Shown in pieces: positions 18,851 through 28,114 of a DNA stretch of 64,000 nt. The notes beneath the pieces are model-generated. The model was given only the letters and a program-made list of their open reading frames with translations, was not told the DNA's origin and did not search any database. Position 1 is the stretch's first letter; the number at the start of each line of letters is the position of its first letter. The translations under genes and the position numbers were made by a program. Source of the DNA: Spirosoma fluviale (GTDB lineage: Bacteria > Bacteroidota > Bacteroidia > Cytophagales > Spirosomataceae). Location: positions 48,295-112,294 of the forward strand of contig CAMDRO010000002.1 in NCBI GenBank assembly GCA_945906795.1, read 5' to 3'.

Positions 18851-21800
18851 ATGGAGCAGGCTTCCACTGATAATTTGATAAGGACATTAGAGGGTGTCAA
18901 GCTTTTTGGTCTTATTATGTCAACGGACGGGATCATTGTCCATGCCAATGCCTTTACACATACTATTTTAGGCTATGAGCCATCGGAATTAAATGGGAAA
19001 GATTTTTTCTCTACTTTATTGCCCCCCGATGAAAGTGATGCAAGACGTGCTTCATTTAATAAGGCAATTGCGTCTGGTGGATTATTTGAAGAAAGAGAAA
19101 GGAATTACATCACCAAAACTGGCGCCGTAAAATGGGTGGAGGTTTCTTCCACTATCGTGAGTGAATCGGATTCAAATACCTTTTTGAGTATCATAGGAGA
19201 GGATGTTACGGAGCGAAAAAAGGTAAGCGAAGCGCTAAATAGATCGAACTCCCAACTTCAAGACTTGATCAACAATACCACCGATCTGATCCAAATTACA
19301 GGTATTTCGGGTCGGTTTTTGTTTGTCAATAAGGCTTGGCTTGAGACCATGGGCTATACAGAAGAGGAAGCGAAGGATTTGAAATTACAGGATGTTTTAC
19401 ATCCTGAGTTTGCGCATATTACCCTAGATCAATTTACAAAACTGGGCAAAGGAGAAGAACTCTCAGAGTTTACCGCCGTGTTTAAGCGCAAGGATGGTCG
19501 CCGATTGTACGTTAGTGGCTCGGTAACTTGTCGCTTTGAAAAGGGGGTGCCAACGGCCTATCGGTGTATTTTACATAATTCAACCGCAAAAGTTCGAGCT
19601 GAGCGAGCCAATAAATTGTTTTCTTCCATTGCCCAAGTGGCGATAAATTCCACGAACCTGGATGATTTGTATGTGAATATCCACAAACAATTAGGGGAGG
19701 TGATCGATGTGAAGAATTTTTTTATTGCCCAATATGATCCGGCTAAAAGTTTTTTGTATTTCCCTTATTACATCGATGAATATTTCAATTCTAGGGTTCA
19801 TTTTACGAAGCGAAAATTAGGAAATGGTTTGACTGAATATGCCATTATGGCGAATAAGCCATTGATTTTGCACGATGATGAAATTCGTAAATTGGCCGAA
19901 GAGAAGGTCATTTATTTATATGGTGTGGTGCCTAAAGTGATGCTTTGTGTGCCTTTACGAATCGGTGATCGGGTTACGGGTATTATTGGGGTCAAATCGT
20001 ATGAAAGGGTCAACAAGTACGAAAATCGCGATTTAGAGTTGTTGAATTTTATCTCGGGCCAAGTAGCGCTAGCTATCGCGAGGAAACAGGCAGAAGAGGC
20101 TTTGGCTCGAGAAACAGCTCGATTAAGTGCTATTTTCGAGGGCAGTTCTCATTTAATGTGGTCGGTCAACAAGCGATTGATGTTGACAAGTTTTAACCTC
20201 GAGTATGCTGAATTATTAGAGGAACAGCTTAATATGAAGCCTCAATTAAATTTTTCAACGGAGACTATGGGTTTTAAACTCGTGCCACCTGAAGAGCGCC
20301 GTCCCTTGGAAGAAAAATACAAAGCTGCTTTTCGGGGTAATAAACAGCATTTTCAGCTTGAGTTAAAGACGACGGAGGGCGTTGAAAAATGGCTTGAAGT
20401 TTATTTAAATCCAATTTCAGCCCAGGGGTCGATCCAAGAAGTTTCAGGTATCGCCCGTGATATTACCGATTTGAAAAAATACCAAAGGGATTTGGTATAT
20501 GCTCGCGAGCAGGCGGAATATTCGCTCAAAGTTAAGGAGCAGTTTTTGGCTAATATGAGCCATGAGATTCGCACGCCGATGAATGGAGTAATTGGGATGG
20601 TGGATATGCTGAGTGATACGAGCTTGGATATGGAACAAATGGATTATGTTCAAACGATCAAAAAATCATCGGATACGCTTTTAAATATCTTAAATGATAT
20701 TTTAGATTTAGCGAAAATCGAATCGGGTAAAATGGCTTTACATCCTCGAGATATTATTTTAAGGGATGTTTTCGAGCGTTTGATGGCTTTGTTTTCTCAA
20801 ATTGCTAAGCAGAAAGGAAATAAATTAACCTTTGATTTGGCAAAAGATATTCCTGAATGTGTACAGGTGGATGAAACTCGTTTGTTGCAAATATTATCAA
20901 ATCTGACTTCAAATGCACTCAAATTTACGGAGAATGGTAACATTCAAATTTCCGTTTCGGTCTTAAATAAAATAGATGATCGGTTTGATTTACATGTTAA
21001 AGTAACTGATACGGGAGTTGGAATTAGTGAGGACGATTTGAAAATACTATTTAATTCGTTCCAGCAACTTGATAATTCCACCACGAAAGTTCATGGAGGA
21101 ACAGGCTTAGGTTTAGTCATTTCGCGTGAGCTATGTAAACTGATGGATGGAGATGTGGGCGTTGAATCTACGGTGGGCGTGGGTAGTACTTTTTGGTTTA
21201 CCATCAATTTAAAAATAGGAGACCGTGCATTTGCTATTGAACATAAAGAGGATAAAATATTTGAGATTCGTGGGAAATTGAGTGAATTAAGGCCCACTAT
21301 TTTATTGGTCGACGATAATGCGACAAACCGAAAAGTCGCGAGTCAAATATTGGTTAAGTCGGGATGTCAGGTCGATTCAGTATCGAGTGGAAAAGAGGCT
21401 ATTTTAAAATTGCAAACTGATGTGACTTATGACGTAGTTTTGATGGATATTCAAATGCCTGAGTTGGATGGAATGGAAACGACAAAGCAATTGAAGCAAT
21501 TGAATCTAGCTGATTTGCCTCCTATCATAGCCATGACGGCTTACGCGATGAAAGAAGATCGTGAGCGATTTATGGCAGCTGGCATGGATGATTATTTAGC
21601 CAAACCTATCCGCGCTCAATCGTTAATTGAGATGGTGACTCAGTGGGTTACAGGAAAAAAAGAAAAAAATCTGAAGACAGAATTCGGCCTAGCCCTAAAA
21701 AACAAAACTCAACTTGTGGTGGACACAGATGTTATACATGCACTGTCTGAGGCCATGGGGGGTGATTTGGCTTTTGTCAAAGGGATGTTATTGGAATTTA

Positions 21801-22048
21801 TTATCGAAGCCAAAGAGCAAATTGAATCCGCTAAAAAGGCGGGTCAATTGGATAATTGTCAGGGGGTTCAGGCTGAATTGCATACCTTAAAAGGAAATTC
21901 TGGGACTTTGGGTGCTTCTCAAGTCCACGCAATTTGTGAGAAGATTGAGGCTAAGGCCAAAGTGTGTGATTTTAAAAACTTTGAACAAGAAATGACTGTA
22001 CTTATAGCTGCATTACTTACATTTGAAATTGAAATAACTAACCTTTAA
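18851..22048 (+). CDS. Hybrid sensor histidine kinase (PAS-PAS-GAF-PAS-HisKA-HATPase-REC-Hpt)
   Basis: MSHEIRTPMNGVIGM (H box), GTGLGLVISRELCKLM (G box), LLVDDNATNRKVA...VVLMDIQMPELDGMETT (REC), LHTLKGNSGTLGAS (Hpt). ATG at 18851 clears the rsmA start. Confidence 0.93.
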   Translation: MEQASTDNLIRTLEGVKLFGLIMSTDGIIVHANAFTHTILGYEPSELNGKDFFSTLLPPDESDARRASFNKAIASGGLFEERERNYITKTGAVKWVEVSSTIVSESDSNTFLSIIGEDVTERKKVSEALNRSNSQLQDLINNTTDLIQITGISGRFLFVNKAWLETMGYTEEEAKDLKLQDVLHPEFAHITLDQFTKLGKGEELSEFTAVFKRKDGRRLYVSGSVTCRFEKGVPTAYRCILHNSTAKVRAERANKLFSSIAQVAINSTNLDDLYVNIHKQLGEVIDVKNFFIAQYDPAKSFLYFPYYIDEYFNSRVHFTKRKLGNGLTEYAIMANKPLILHDDEIRKLAEEKVIYLYGVVPKVMLCVPLRIGDRVTGIIGVKSYERVNKYENRDLELLNFISGQVALAIARKQAEEALARETARLSAIFEGSSHLMWSVNKRLMLTSFNLEYAELLEEQLNMKPQLNFSTETMGFKLVPPEERRPLEEKYKAAFRGNKQHFQLELKTTEGVEKWLEVYLNPISAQGSIQEVSGIARDITDLKKYQRDLVYAREQAEYSLKVKEQFLANMSHEIRTPMNGVIGMVDMLSDTSLDMEQMDYVQTIKKSSDTLLNILNDILDLAKIESGKMALHPRDIILRDVFERLMALFSQIAKQKGNKLTFDLAKDIPECVQVDETRLLQILSNLTSNALKFTENGNIQISVSVLNKIDDRFDLHVKVTDTGVGISEDDLKILFNSFQQLDNSTTKVHGGTGLGLVISRELCKLMDGDVGVESTVGVGSTFWFTINLKIGDRAFAIEHKEDKIFEIRGKLSELRPTILLVDDNATNRKVASQILVKSGCQVDSVSSGKEAILKLQTDVTYDVVLMDIQMPELDGMETTKQLKQLNLADLPPIIAMTAYAMKEDRERFMAAGMDDYLAKPIRAQSLIEMVTQWVTGKKEKNLKTEFGLALKNKTQLVVDTDVIHALSEAMGGDLAFVKGMLLEFIIEAKEQIESAKKAGQLDNCQGVQAELHTLKGNSGTLGASQVHAICEKIEAKAKVCDFKNFEQEMTVLIAALLTFEIEITNL

Positions 22049-22056
22049 ACCTATTA

Positions 22057-23355
22057 ATGATGTTGAAACGTATTCAGTTTATTGGATTATTGTCCATGAT
22101 GGCCATGTCTGTGGCATTGGGCCAACCTACAGAAAAAATCATTAAGGTAGCCGTTGCTGCTGATCATGCTAATTGGAATTATCAGGTAGGGGAGAAAGTT
22201 AATTTTACCATTACGGTAACTAAGAATGGAAGTCTTGTTCCCAATGCTTCAGTTCGGTATGAAATAGGGCCTGAGAAACAGGATCCTACTCAAAAGAAAA
22301 CGGAGATTGCCGCTTCGGGTAGTATTAAAGTCGACGGAGGAACGTTGACAAAAGCGGGATTTCTTCGTTGCATTGCCATTGCTGAAGTAGATGGAAAGGA
22401 ATACCGTAATCTGGCCACGGCGGGATTTGCTCCTGGAAACATCCAGCCAACCGTTGAGAATCCAACGGACTTTGATGCTTTTTGGCAAAAAGCTAAAGAG
22501 GATTTGGCCAAGATTCCGATGGATGCAAAAATGACTTTGATGCCAGAAAGGTGTACAGAAAAAACAAATGTATATCATGTGAATTTGCAAAATTATCGCC
22601 TAGGTTCCCGACTGTATGGAATTTTATGTGTGCCTAAAAAAGAGGGAAAATATCCCGCTTTATTGCACGTTCCCGGTGCAGGTGTTCGAGCTTATGGAGG
22701 TGACATGGCCACGGCAGATAAAGGGGTGATTACATTTCAAATTGGCATTCATGGAGTTCCTGTTGACATGAACCCATCAGTTTACACCGATTTGGGAGCA
22801 GGTCCATTATCAGGGTATCATAATTACAATATGGATGATAGAGATCGTTTTTATTACAAAAGAGTATATTTAGGATGCGTACGGGCAAATGATTTTCTGA
22901 CGAGTTTGCCTCAATATGATGGTAGTAATTTAGCGGTTACGGGGGGAAGTCAGGGAGGCGCTTTGTCCATTATTACCACGGCTTTAGATTCACGCGTTAA
23001 AAGTTTGGGGGCTTTTTATCCAGCATTATCAGATGTGACGGGATATTTATTTGGCCGTGCAGGTGGCTGGCCACATTATTTTGATCAAGCAAATCGGTCT
23101 TGGAATGAGAAAAAGGATAAAATTTCGACCTTATCTTATTACGATGTGGTGAATTTTGCGCGACGCGTAAAAGTTCCTGGTTATTATTCTTGGGGTTATA
23201 ATGATGAAACCTGTCCTCCTACTTCGATGTATGCGGCTTATAATGTTATATCAGCTCCAAAAGAATTATACTTAGCGCTAGACACGGGCCATTGGACCTA
23301 TCCTGAACAAGGTGAGAAAATGAATGCTTGGTTGCTGAGTCGCTTAAAACCCTAG
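22057..23355 (+). CDS. Acetylxylan esterase (AXE1-like alpha/beta hydrolase), exported
   Basis: DFDAFWQKAKEDL, GGSQGGALSIITTALD, YNDETCPPTSMYAAYN, DTGHW. Confidence 0.88.
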   Translation: MMLKRIQFIGLLSMMAMSVALGQPTEKIIKVAVAADHANWNYQVGEKVNFTITVTKNGSLVPNASVRYEIGPEKQDPTQKKTEIAASGSIKVDGGTLTKAGFLRCIAIAEVDGKEYRNLATAGFAPGNIQPTVENPTDFDAFWQKAKEDLAKIPMDAKMTLMPERCTEKTNVYHVNLQNYRLGSRLYGILCVPKKEGKYPALLHVPGAGVRAYGGDMATADKGVITFQIGIHGVPVDMNPSVYTDLGAGPLSGYHNYNMDDRDRFYYKRVYLGCVRANDFLTSLPQYDGSNLAVTGGSQGGALSIITTALDSRVKSLGAFYPALSDVTGYLFGRAGGWPHYFDQANRSWNEKKDKISTLSYYDVVNFARRVKVPGYYSWGYNDETCPPTSMYAAYNVISAPKELYLALDTGHWTYPEQGEKMNAWLLSRLKP

Positions 23356-23436
23356 TTCAAAAGCTTAATCAGGATATTTTGGTTAATATTTTCAAGGTCT
23401 CTTAGAAATTGAGCTATTATTCTCGATTTTCAAATA

Positions 23437-23464
23437 AAAAAGCCAGCTGAGAAGCTGGCTTTTT
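23437..23464. terminator. Bidirectional Rho-independent terminator
   Basis: Perfect 12-bp stem AAAAAGCCAGCT-GAGA-AGCTGGCTTTTT between convergent genes. Confidence 0.9.
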
Positions 23465-23495
23465 ATGGATAAAATCAATTATAAATTCATCCCAA

Positions 23496-24986
23496 TTATG
23501 GAATCATGTCACTCGAAAAATTCTGAAAACAAACCGGTCTCGTAAACCGATAAATGGCTTGAGTTCCTACGGAAGTTGACCTGGAATCCGTAGTAGATGG
23601 GAAAGGACCCCCATGTACCATAGCGCCAGAAACCTCTACTCCAGTAGGAAAACCATTTAATAAAATACGACCTACTTTTTGAGTTAGGGATTCTATTAAA
23701 TCCTCAGAGTTCTTTAATTCACTTAATTCACCTTGCACCGTAGCGGTCAATTGGCCAGGCAAAGAATCTATAAATGCAATCATTTCTTCCCTATCTTCAG
23801 CGACCACGGCTAAGGTACTTGGCCCAAAAACTTCCTCCAATACCTCGGGATTATCCATAGCTTCCTTTGCACTCGTTTTAAATAGGGCAGGAGATGGTAA
23901 ATCGGCCGCTGTTAATTGCTGAACGCCTGCATGATTGGCTAATGATTTAGTTCCATTTACGTAAGCATCTTTGATCCCTTTCGTCAAAAAGGAACCTAAA
24001 GGCATGGTGTTTAGTCGGCTGGCTAAAAGATCAAGAAAGACTTCATCTGACTTTAATAGGATTAAAAGACCTGGATTGGTGCAAAACTGTCCTACGCCCA
24101 TGCAAACCGATTGGCTTAATCCGTCGGCCAATGCCTCACCAGCCAATTTAATTTTTTCCGACAGTAAAACAACAGGATTGATGCTACCCATTTCAGCATA
24201 AACGGGAATAGGTTGGGCTCTGCGAACGGCTAAATCATATAATGCTTTTCCACCGCGGTATGAACCCGTAAAGCCAACGGCCTGAGTGATGGGATGAGTG
24301 ACTAAATAACCCCCTATTTCGTGGCTCGTTGCGTGAACCATTGAAAATATACCTTCAGGCATGTGTGTTTTTTGGGCTGCTTTTTGAATGGCGGTGCCTA
24401 TTAACTCACAGGTATTTGGGTGGGCAGGGTGTGCTTTAAAGATGACTGGGCAACCCGCAGCGAGGGCCGACATCGTATCTCCGCCGGCTACTGAAAAGGC
24501 TAAAGGGAAATTACTTGCCCCAAAAATAACGCTTGGGCCTAAAGGAATCTGCTTTTGAAATAAATCGGGTTTCGGTAAGGGTTGTCGGTCTGAAAGGGCA
24601 GGGTCGTGAATTTCTTTGCGCCAACTTGCATTTGAAATAAAATCTGCGAAGGCCTTAATTTGGCCTGTGGTTCTTCCCCTTTCTCCCGTGATTCTTGCCT
24701 CAGGTAAACCGGATTCTGCACAAGCTGTTTTGATTAAATCATCGCCTATGGCATTGATTTCCTCTATGATGGCCAATAAAAATTGGGCTCGATCTAAGTC
24801 AGAAATTTTTCTGTATTTTGGGAAGGCTGATTTAGCTAATATTAATGCAACATCTACTTCATCGATTGTTGCTTCGTAAAATGTAGGCCCTACCACCTCG
24901 CCCGTAGATGCATTTAATCCATGAAATTCCCGAGAACCCTTTTGGGAATTCGAAAATCCTATCATTTGTTTTCCTTTCAATTCCAT
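23496..24986 (-). CDS. Aldehyde dehydrogenase (NADP+), alpha-ketoglutaric semialdehyde dehydrogenase-like
   Basis: GPSVIFGASNFPLAFSVAGGDTMSALAAGCPVIFKAHPAHP, GQFCTNPGL; typical KGSADH clade motifs. Confidence 0.85.
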   Translation of the reverse strand: MELKGKQMIGFSNSQKGSREFHGLNASTGEVVGPTFYEATIDEVDVALILAKSAFPKYRKISDLDRAQFLLAIIEEINAIGDDLIKTACAESGLPEARITGERGRTTGQIKAFADFISNASWRKEIHDPALSDRQPLPKPDLFQKQIPLGPSVIFGASNFPLAFSVAGGDTMSALAAGCPVIFKAHPAHPNTCELIGTAIQKAAQKTHMPEGIFSMVHATSHEIGGYLVTHPITQAVGFTGSYRGGKALYDLAVRRAQPIPVYAEMGSINPVVLLSEKIKLAGEALADGLSQSVCMGVGQFCTNPGLLILLKSDEVFLDLLASRLNTMPLGSFLTKGIKDAYVNGTKSLANHAGVQQLTAADLPSPALFKTSAKEAMDNPEVLEEVFGPSTLAVVAEDREEMIAFIDSLPGQLTATVQGELSELKNSEDLIESLTQKVGRILLNGFPTGVEVSGAMVHGGPFPSTTDSRSTSVGTQAIYRFTRPVCFQNFSSDMIP

Positions 24987-25822
24987 TATAAAACAATATT
25001 TTTTAAGGTACCAATGGGTTCAATCGTAATTAGAATTTCGTCACTTGATTGCAAGGTAAATGGAGGGTCTGGAACGATACATGTGCCAGTCATTAAAAAG
25101 GTGCCGTGAGGAAAACTCATTTCCATGGTTAAGTAATGAACTAATTCAGAATGCGTTCTTTTCATTTGGGAAATTTGTGTATCTCCTTGAAAAACTTGAT
25201 TTCCCTCTCTGAAAATTTCCATATTAATGACTGTTTCAGGAGCAATTGGTTTTTCGGTGACCAGAAGGCAGGGTCCCAAACCTGCCGCTCCATCATATAC
25301 TTTTGCTTGAGGTAGGTATAATGGATTTTCGCCTTCAATATCTCGAGAGCTCATATCGTTACCAATGCTGTATCCGGCTAATTCTCCATGTGAATTAATG
25401 AAAAGTGTTAATTCAGGCTCAGGTACATTCCATTTAGAATCTTTTCTGATTTTCACTTTTCCTCCTGGGCCTACCGACCTTAATTTATTGCCTTTATAGA
25501 ATATCTCAGGTCGCTCCGCTGAATACACCTTATCATAAAAAGTATCTCCTCCTGATTCCTTAGATTCTTCCATTCGAGCGACTTTACTGCGCAAATAGGT
25601 CACCCCAGCAGCCCAAATTTCTTGTTGGTCTATCGGGCATTTCGGATTAGAGATTTGTGAAATAGCCTGTTCTGAGTTTCTTATTTCTGATTTACATATG
25701 TCAAAAAGATTCTTTTGATTAATGAATAAATCCCAATTAGCTTCTTTCGCTTGGACACATTTCCCTTCTTGATCTTGAATTTGAATTCCTTGAGGGGTTA
25801 AATAAATTTTAAAATAATTCAT
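24986..25822 (-). CDS. Fumarylacetoacetate hydrolase-family protein (2-keto-3-deoxypentonate dehydratase-like)
   Basis: EIWAAGVTYLRSKVARMEES, EPELTLFINSHGELAGYSIGNDMSSRDIEGENPLYLPQAK. Confidence 0.8.
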   Translation of the reverse strand: MNYFKIYLTPQGIQIQDQEGKCVQAKEANWDLFINQKNLFDICKSEIRNSEQAISQISNPKCPIDQQEIWAAGVTYLRSKVARMEESKESGGDTFYDKVYSAERPEIFYKGNKLRSVGPGGKVKIRKDSKWNVPEPELTLFINSHGELAGYSIGNDMSSRDIEGENPLYLPQAKVYDGAAGLGPCLLVTEKPIAPETVINMEIFREGNQVFQGDTQISQMKRTHSELVHYLTMEMSFPHGTFLMTGTCIVPDPPFTLQSSDEILITIEPIGTLKNIVL

Positions 25823-25826
25823 ACAG

Positions 25827-26416
25827 TTAAATTTTTAATATTTCTAGAGCTAAGCCAATTTCCTGTTGGACCCGAATAGGATACGAAATGTCAAATATAC
25901 AAAGGTTGTCGATCTTTGTACTCACAATTTTAATGGGTTGTTTCTTGATTATTTTCATAAACTCATTTAATTGTTCATAATTAAATGTTATTTGTTGATT
26001 GATTTCAGGTATTATGGTCACTATTTCAGCCTGTTTTAAGGTATCTGCACTGGCTTCTTTATAGGCATGAATTAATCCTGGTACGCCTAATAATGTTCCC
26101 CAAAAATAGCGAACAACGGCCAAAAAACAAAAATGAACGTTGAACGAAAATAGGGTATTTTGTATCGGTTTTCCAGCAATCCTGCGGGTTCTGCATCGTC
26201 ATTTGACCTCGTTTCCTCGGGTGTAAAACCTAATCGATAGGCATAGCAGACGTGCCTAGCTTTAGGGTGTTCCAATTTTAATTGAACTAATATATTTTTA
26301 ATTTCTTCTAAATCTTTCACGGGAAAGGCCTTAGCGATGAATTTACTTCCTTTATCTTTGTAAATTCCATCCGAGGCCTGCTTGATTGACATATAGGAAT
26401 TAGGAGGATCGATCAT
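25827..26416 (-). pseudogene. YigZ/IMPACT family protein, interrupted by an apparent -1 frameshift near 26179-26182
   Basis: N-part ...HPKARHVCYAYRLGF...RSNDDAEPAG then shifts; the C-part AGKPIQNTLFSFNVHFCFLAVVRYFWGTLLGVPGLIHAYKEAS is in another frame (ORFs 26087..26479 and 25827..26123). Confidence 0.8.
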
Positions 26417-26437
26417 AGGTCTAAATTTAATCATTAC

Positions 26438-27997
26438 ATGCATAATAATTATTTTTTCCTGCAAAAATTGGTGGTTCAATTAAGGCAAATGTTAATGTAT
26501 GCACGGCTGAAGCAATGTTTTTCACAGGAAAAGGATGAATTAGTGTTGGGCTTTGAACGCCAAAATGGGGAAGATTTTTGGATAAAATGTGTGCTAGGTT
26601 CGCAATTTTCTATCCTCCAGTTTCCAGACCAATTTCATCGGGCGGGTAGAAATTCAGTGGATTTGTTTTCTGAATTATTATTGGCCGAAGTGCAAGCGGT
26701 GGAAATGTTTGAGAACGAACGTGCTTTTTCAATTCATTTATTGGGTGATTTTGTCTTGGTATTTAAACTGTTTGGCAATCGGTCTAACTTGATTTTATTT
26801 CGCGATTCTACTTATCAATCTCAATTTCAAGGGAGGTTGAAAAATGACCAATCAATAGATCTTCGGCAAATTGACCGCATCATTCGACAAGATGCTCAAG
26901 CCTTCATTGAAAATGATTGTGATGTATTTTCATTGTTCCCCACTTTAGGGAAAGAGGGTTTAGCGTATTTAAATCGGAATGGATTTGAGACATTAGCGGC
27001 CCAAGATCGCTGGTTGCTTATCGAGCAGATGCTTGACGTGTTAGATCAAAATACATTTTTTATTGCCGAATCTGAAAAGGGGGTTTATTTGACCTTATTT
27101 CCGGCGGATGACTACTTATATAAGTCGACGAGTCCCATCGAAGCCTTAAATAAACTGTATAGCTTTCATTTTTCTATTGGCGAATTTAAGAAGGAGAAAA
27201 ATTTGATTTTAGCTGCCTTAGATCGGAAATTGACCAAGACTCAAAACTACTTGACTGAGTTGCAACGTCAAAAAGTCCTTCGGGATTCGAATGTTCCCTA
27301 TGAAGAAATTGGAAATATTTTGATGGCTAATTTGCACGCAATTCCAGCGAACATTTCACAAGTGATTTTAGAAGATTTTTACCGAAATCAAGCTATTCAA
27401 ATAAAATTAAATGCCACGCTTTCGGCTGCTCAGAATGCTGAAAATTATTACCGTAAGTCTAAAAATTACAGCAAAGAACTGGCTTACTGGCAAGTCAATG
27501 TGGACAAAAAGAGTCAAGAAATTAGCCATATTCAAGAACAAATTTCCGCAGTAGACCAAGCTGAAACCCGAAAAGCATTAAAATCTTTTGCAGCTATTTT
27601 AACGCAAACTAAAAAGGCGGAGGTGGTAGGAAATGAAATTCCTTTCAAGCAATTTGAGGTGGATGGTTGGGTTATCTGGGTAGGTAAAAGTGCTAAAAAC
27701 AATGATTTATTGACGCTCAAATATGCGAAAAAATTTGACCTTTGGCTGCATGCCAGAGATGTGGCTGGGTCGCATGTCATCATTCGAAATCCTAACCAAA
27801 AAATAGTTCCGAAATACGTGGTTGAAAAGGCTGCGGGGTTAGCCGCTTATTTTTCAAAAAGACAATCGGACTCCTTATGTCCCGTGATTGTTACGCCCAA
27901 AAAATATGTGCGAAAAACGAAAGATTTGTTGGCAGGCCAAATGATCGTTGACCGTGAAGAAGAAGTCATTTTAGTCAAACCTGAACTCATTGAATAA
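26438..27997 (+). CDS. NFACT family protein (RqcH/Rqc2/FbpA-like)
   Basis: MHNNYFFLQKLVVQL start, coiled-coil middle, C-terminal GWVIWVGKSAKNNDLLTLKYAKKFDLWLHARDVAGSHVII (NFACT-R). Confidence 0.88.
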   Translation: MHNNYFFLQKLVVQLRQMLMYARLKQCFSQEKDELVLGFERQNGEDFWIKCVLGSQFSILQFPDQFHRAGRNSVDLFSELLLAEVQAVEMFENERAFSIHLLGDFVLVFKLFGNRSNLILFRDSTYQSQFQGRLKNDQSIDLRQIDRIIRQDAQAFIENDCDVFSLFPTLGKEGLAYLNRNGFETLAAQDRWLLIEQMLDVLDQNTFFIAESEKGVYLTLFPADDYLYKSTSPIEALNKLYSFHFSIGEFKKEKNLILAALDRKLTKTQNYLTELQRQKVLRDSNVPYEEIGNILMANLHAIPANISQVILEDFYRNQAIQIKLNATLSAAQNAENYYRKSKNYSKELAYWQVNVDKKSQEISHIQEQISAVDQAETRKALKSFAAILTQTKKAEVVGNEIPFKQFEVDGWVIWVGKSAKNNDLLTLKYAKKFDLWLHARDVAGSHVIIRNPNQKIVPKYVVEKAAGLAAYFSKRQSDSLCPVIVTPKKYVRKTKDLLAGQMIVDREEEVILVKPELIE

Positions 27998-28114
27998 GTA
28001 TTATTTTCTCTCTAAAAATTTATAAAACTTTTATTTTTGTGACTATTCCTCTAAATTAGCATTTATTAGACTCCTTAAAACCCCAATAAGACTCCTTAAT
28101 TAACCAAAAATTTT

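Noticed and set aside
18691-18948. Minus-strand ORF spanning the rsmA/hybrid kinase intergenic region
   Set aside because: Overlaps the 5' ends of two solid genes; no homology signal in the translation.
26087-26479. Separate 130-aa protein-coding gene
   Set aside because: Its N-part is YigZ and its tail (LLENRYKIPYFRSTFIFVFWPLFAIF) is out-of-frame translation; treated as a frameshifted yigZ.
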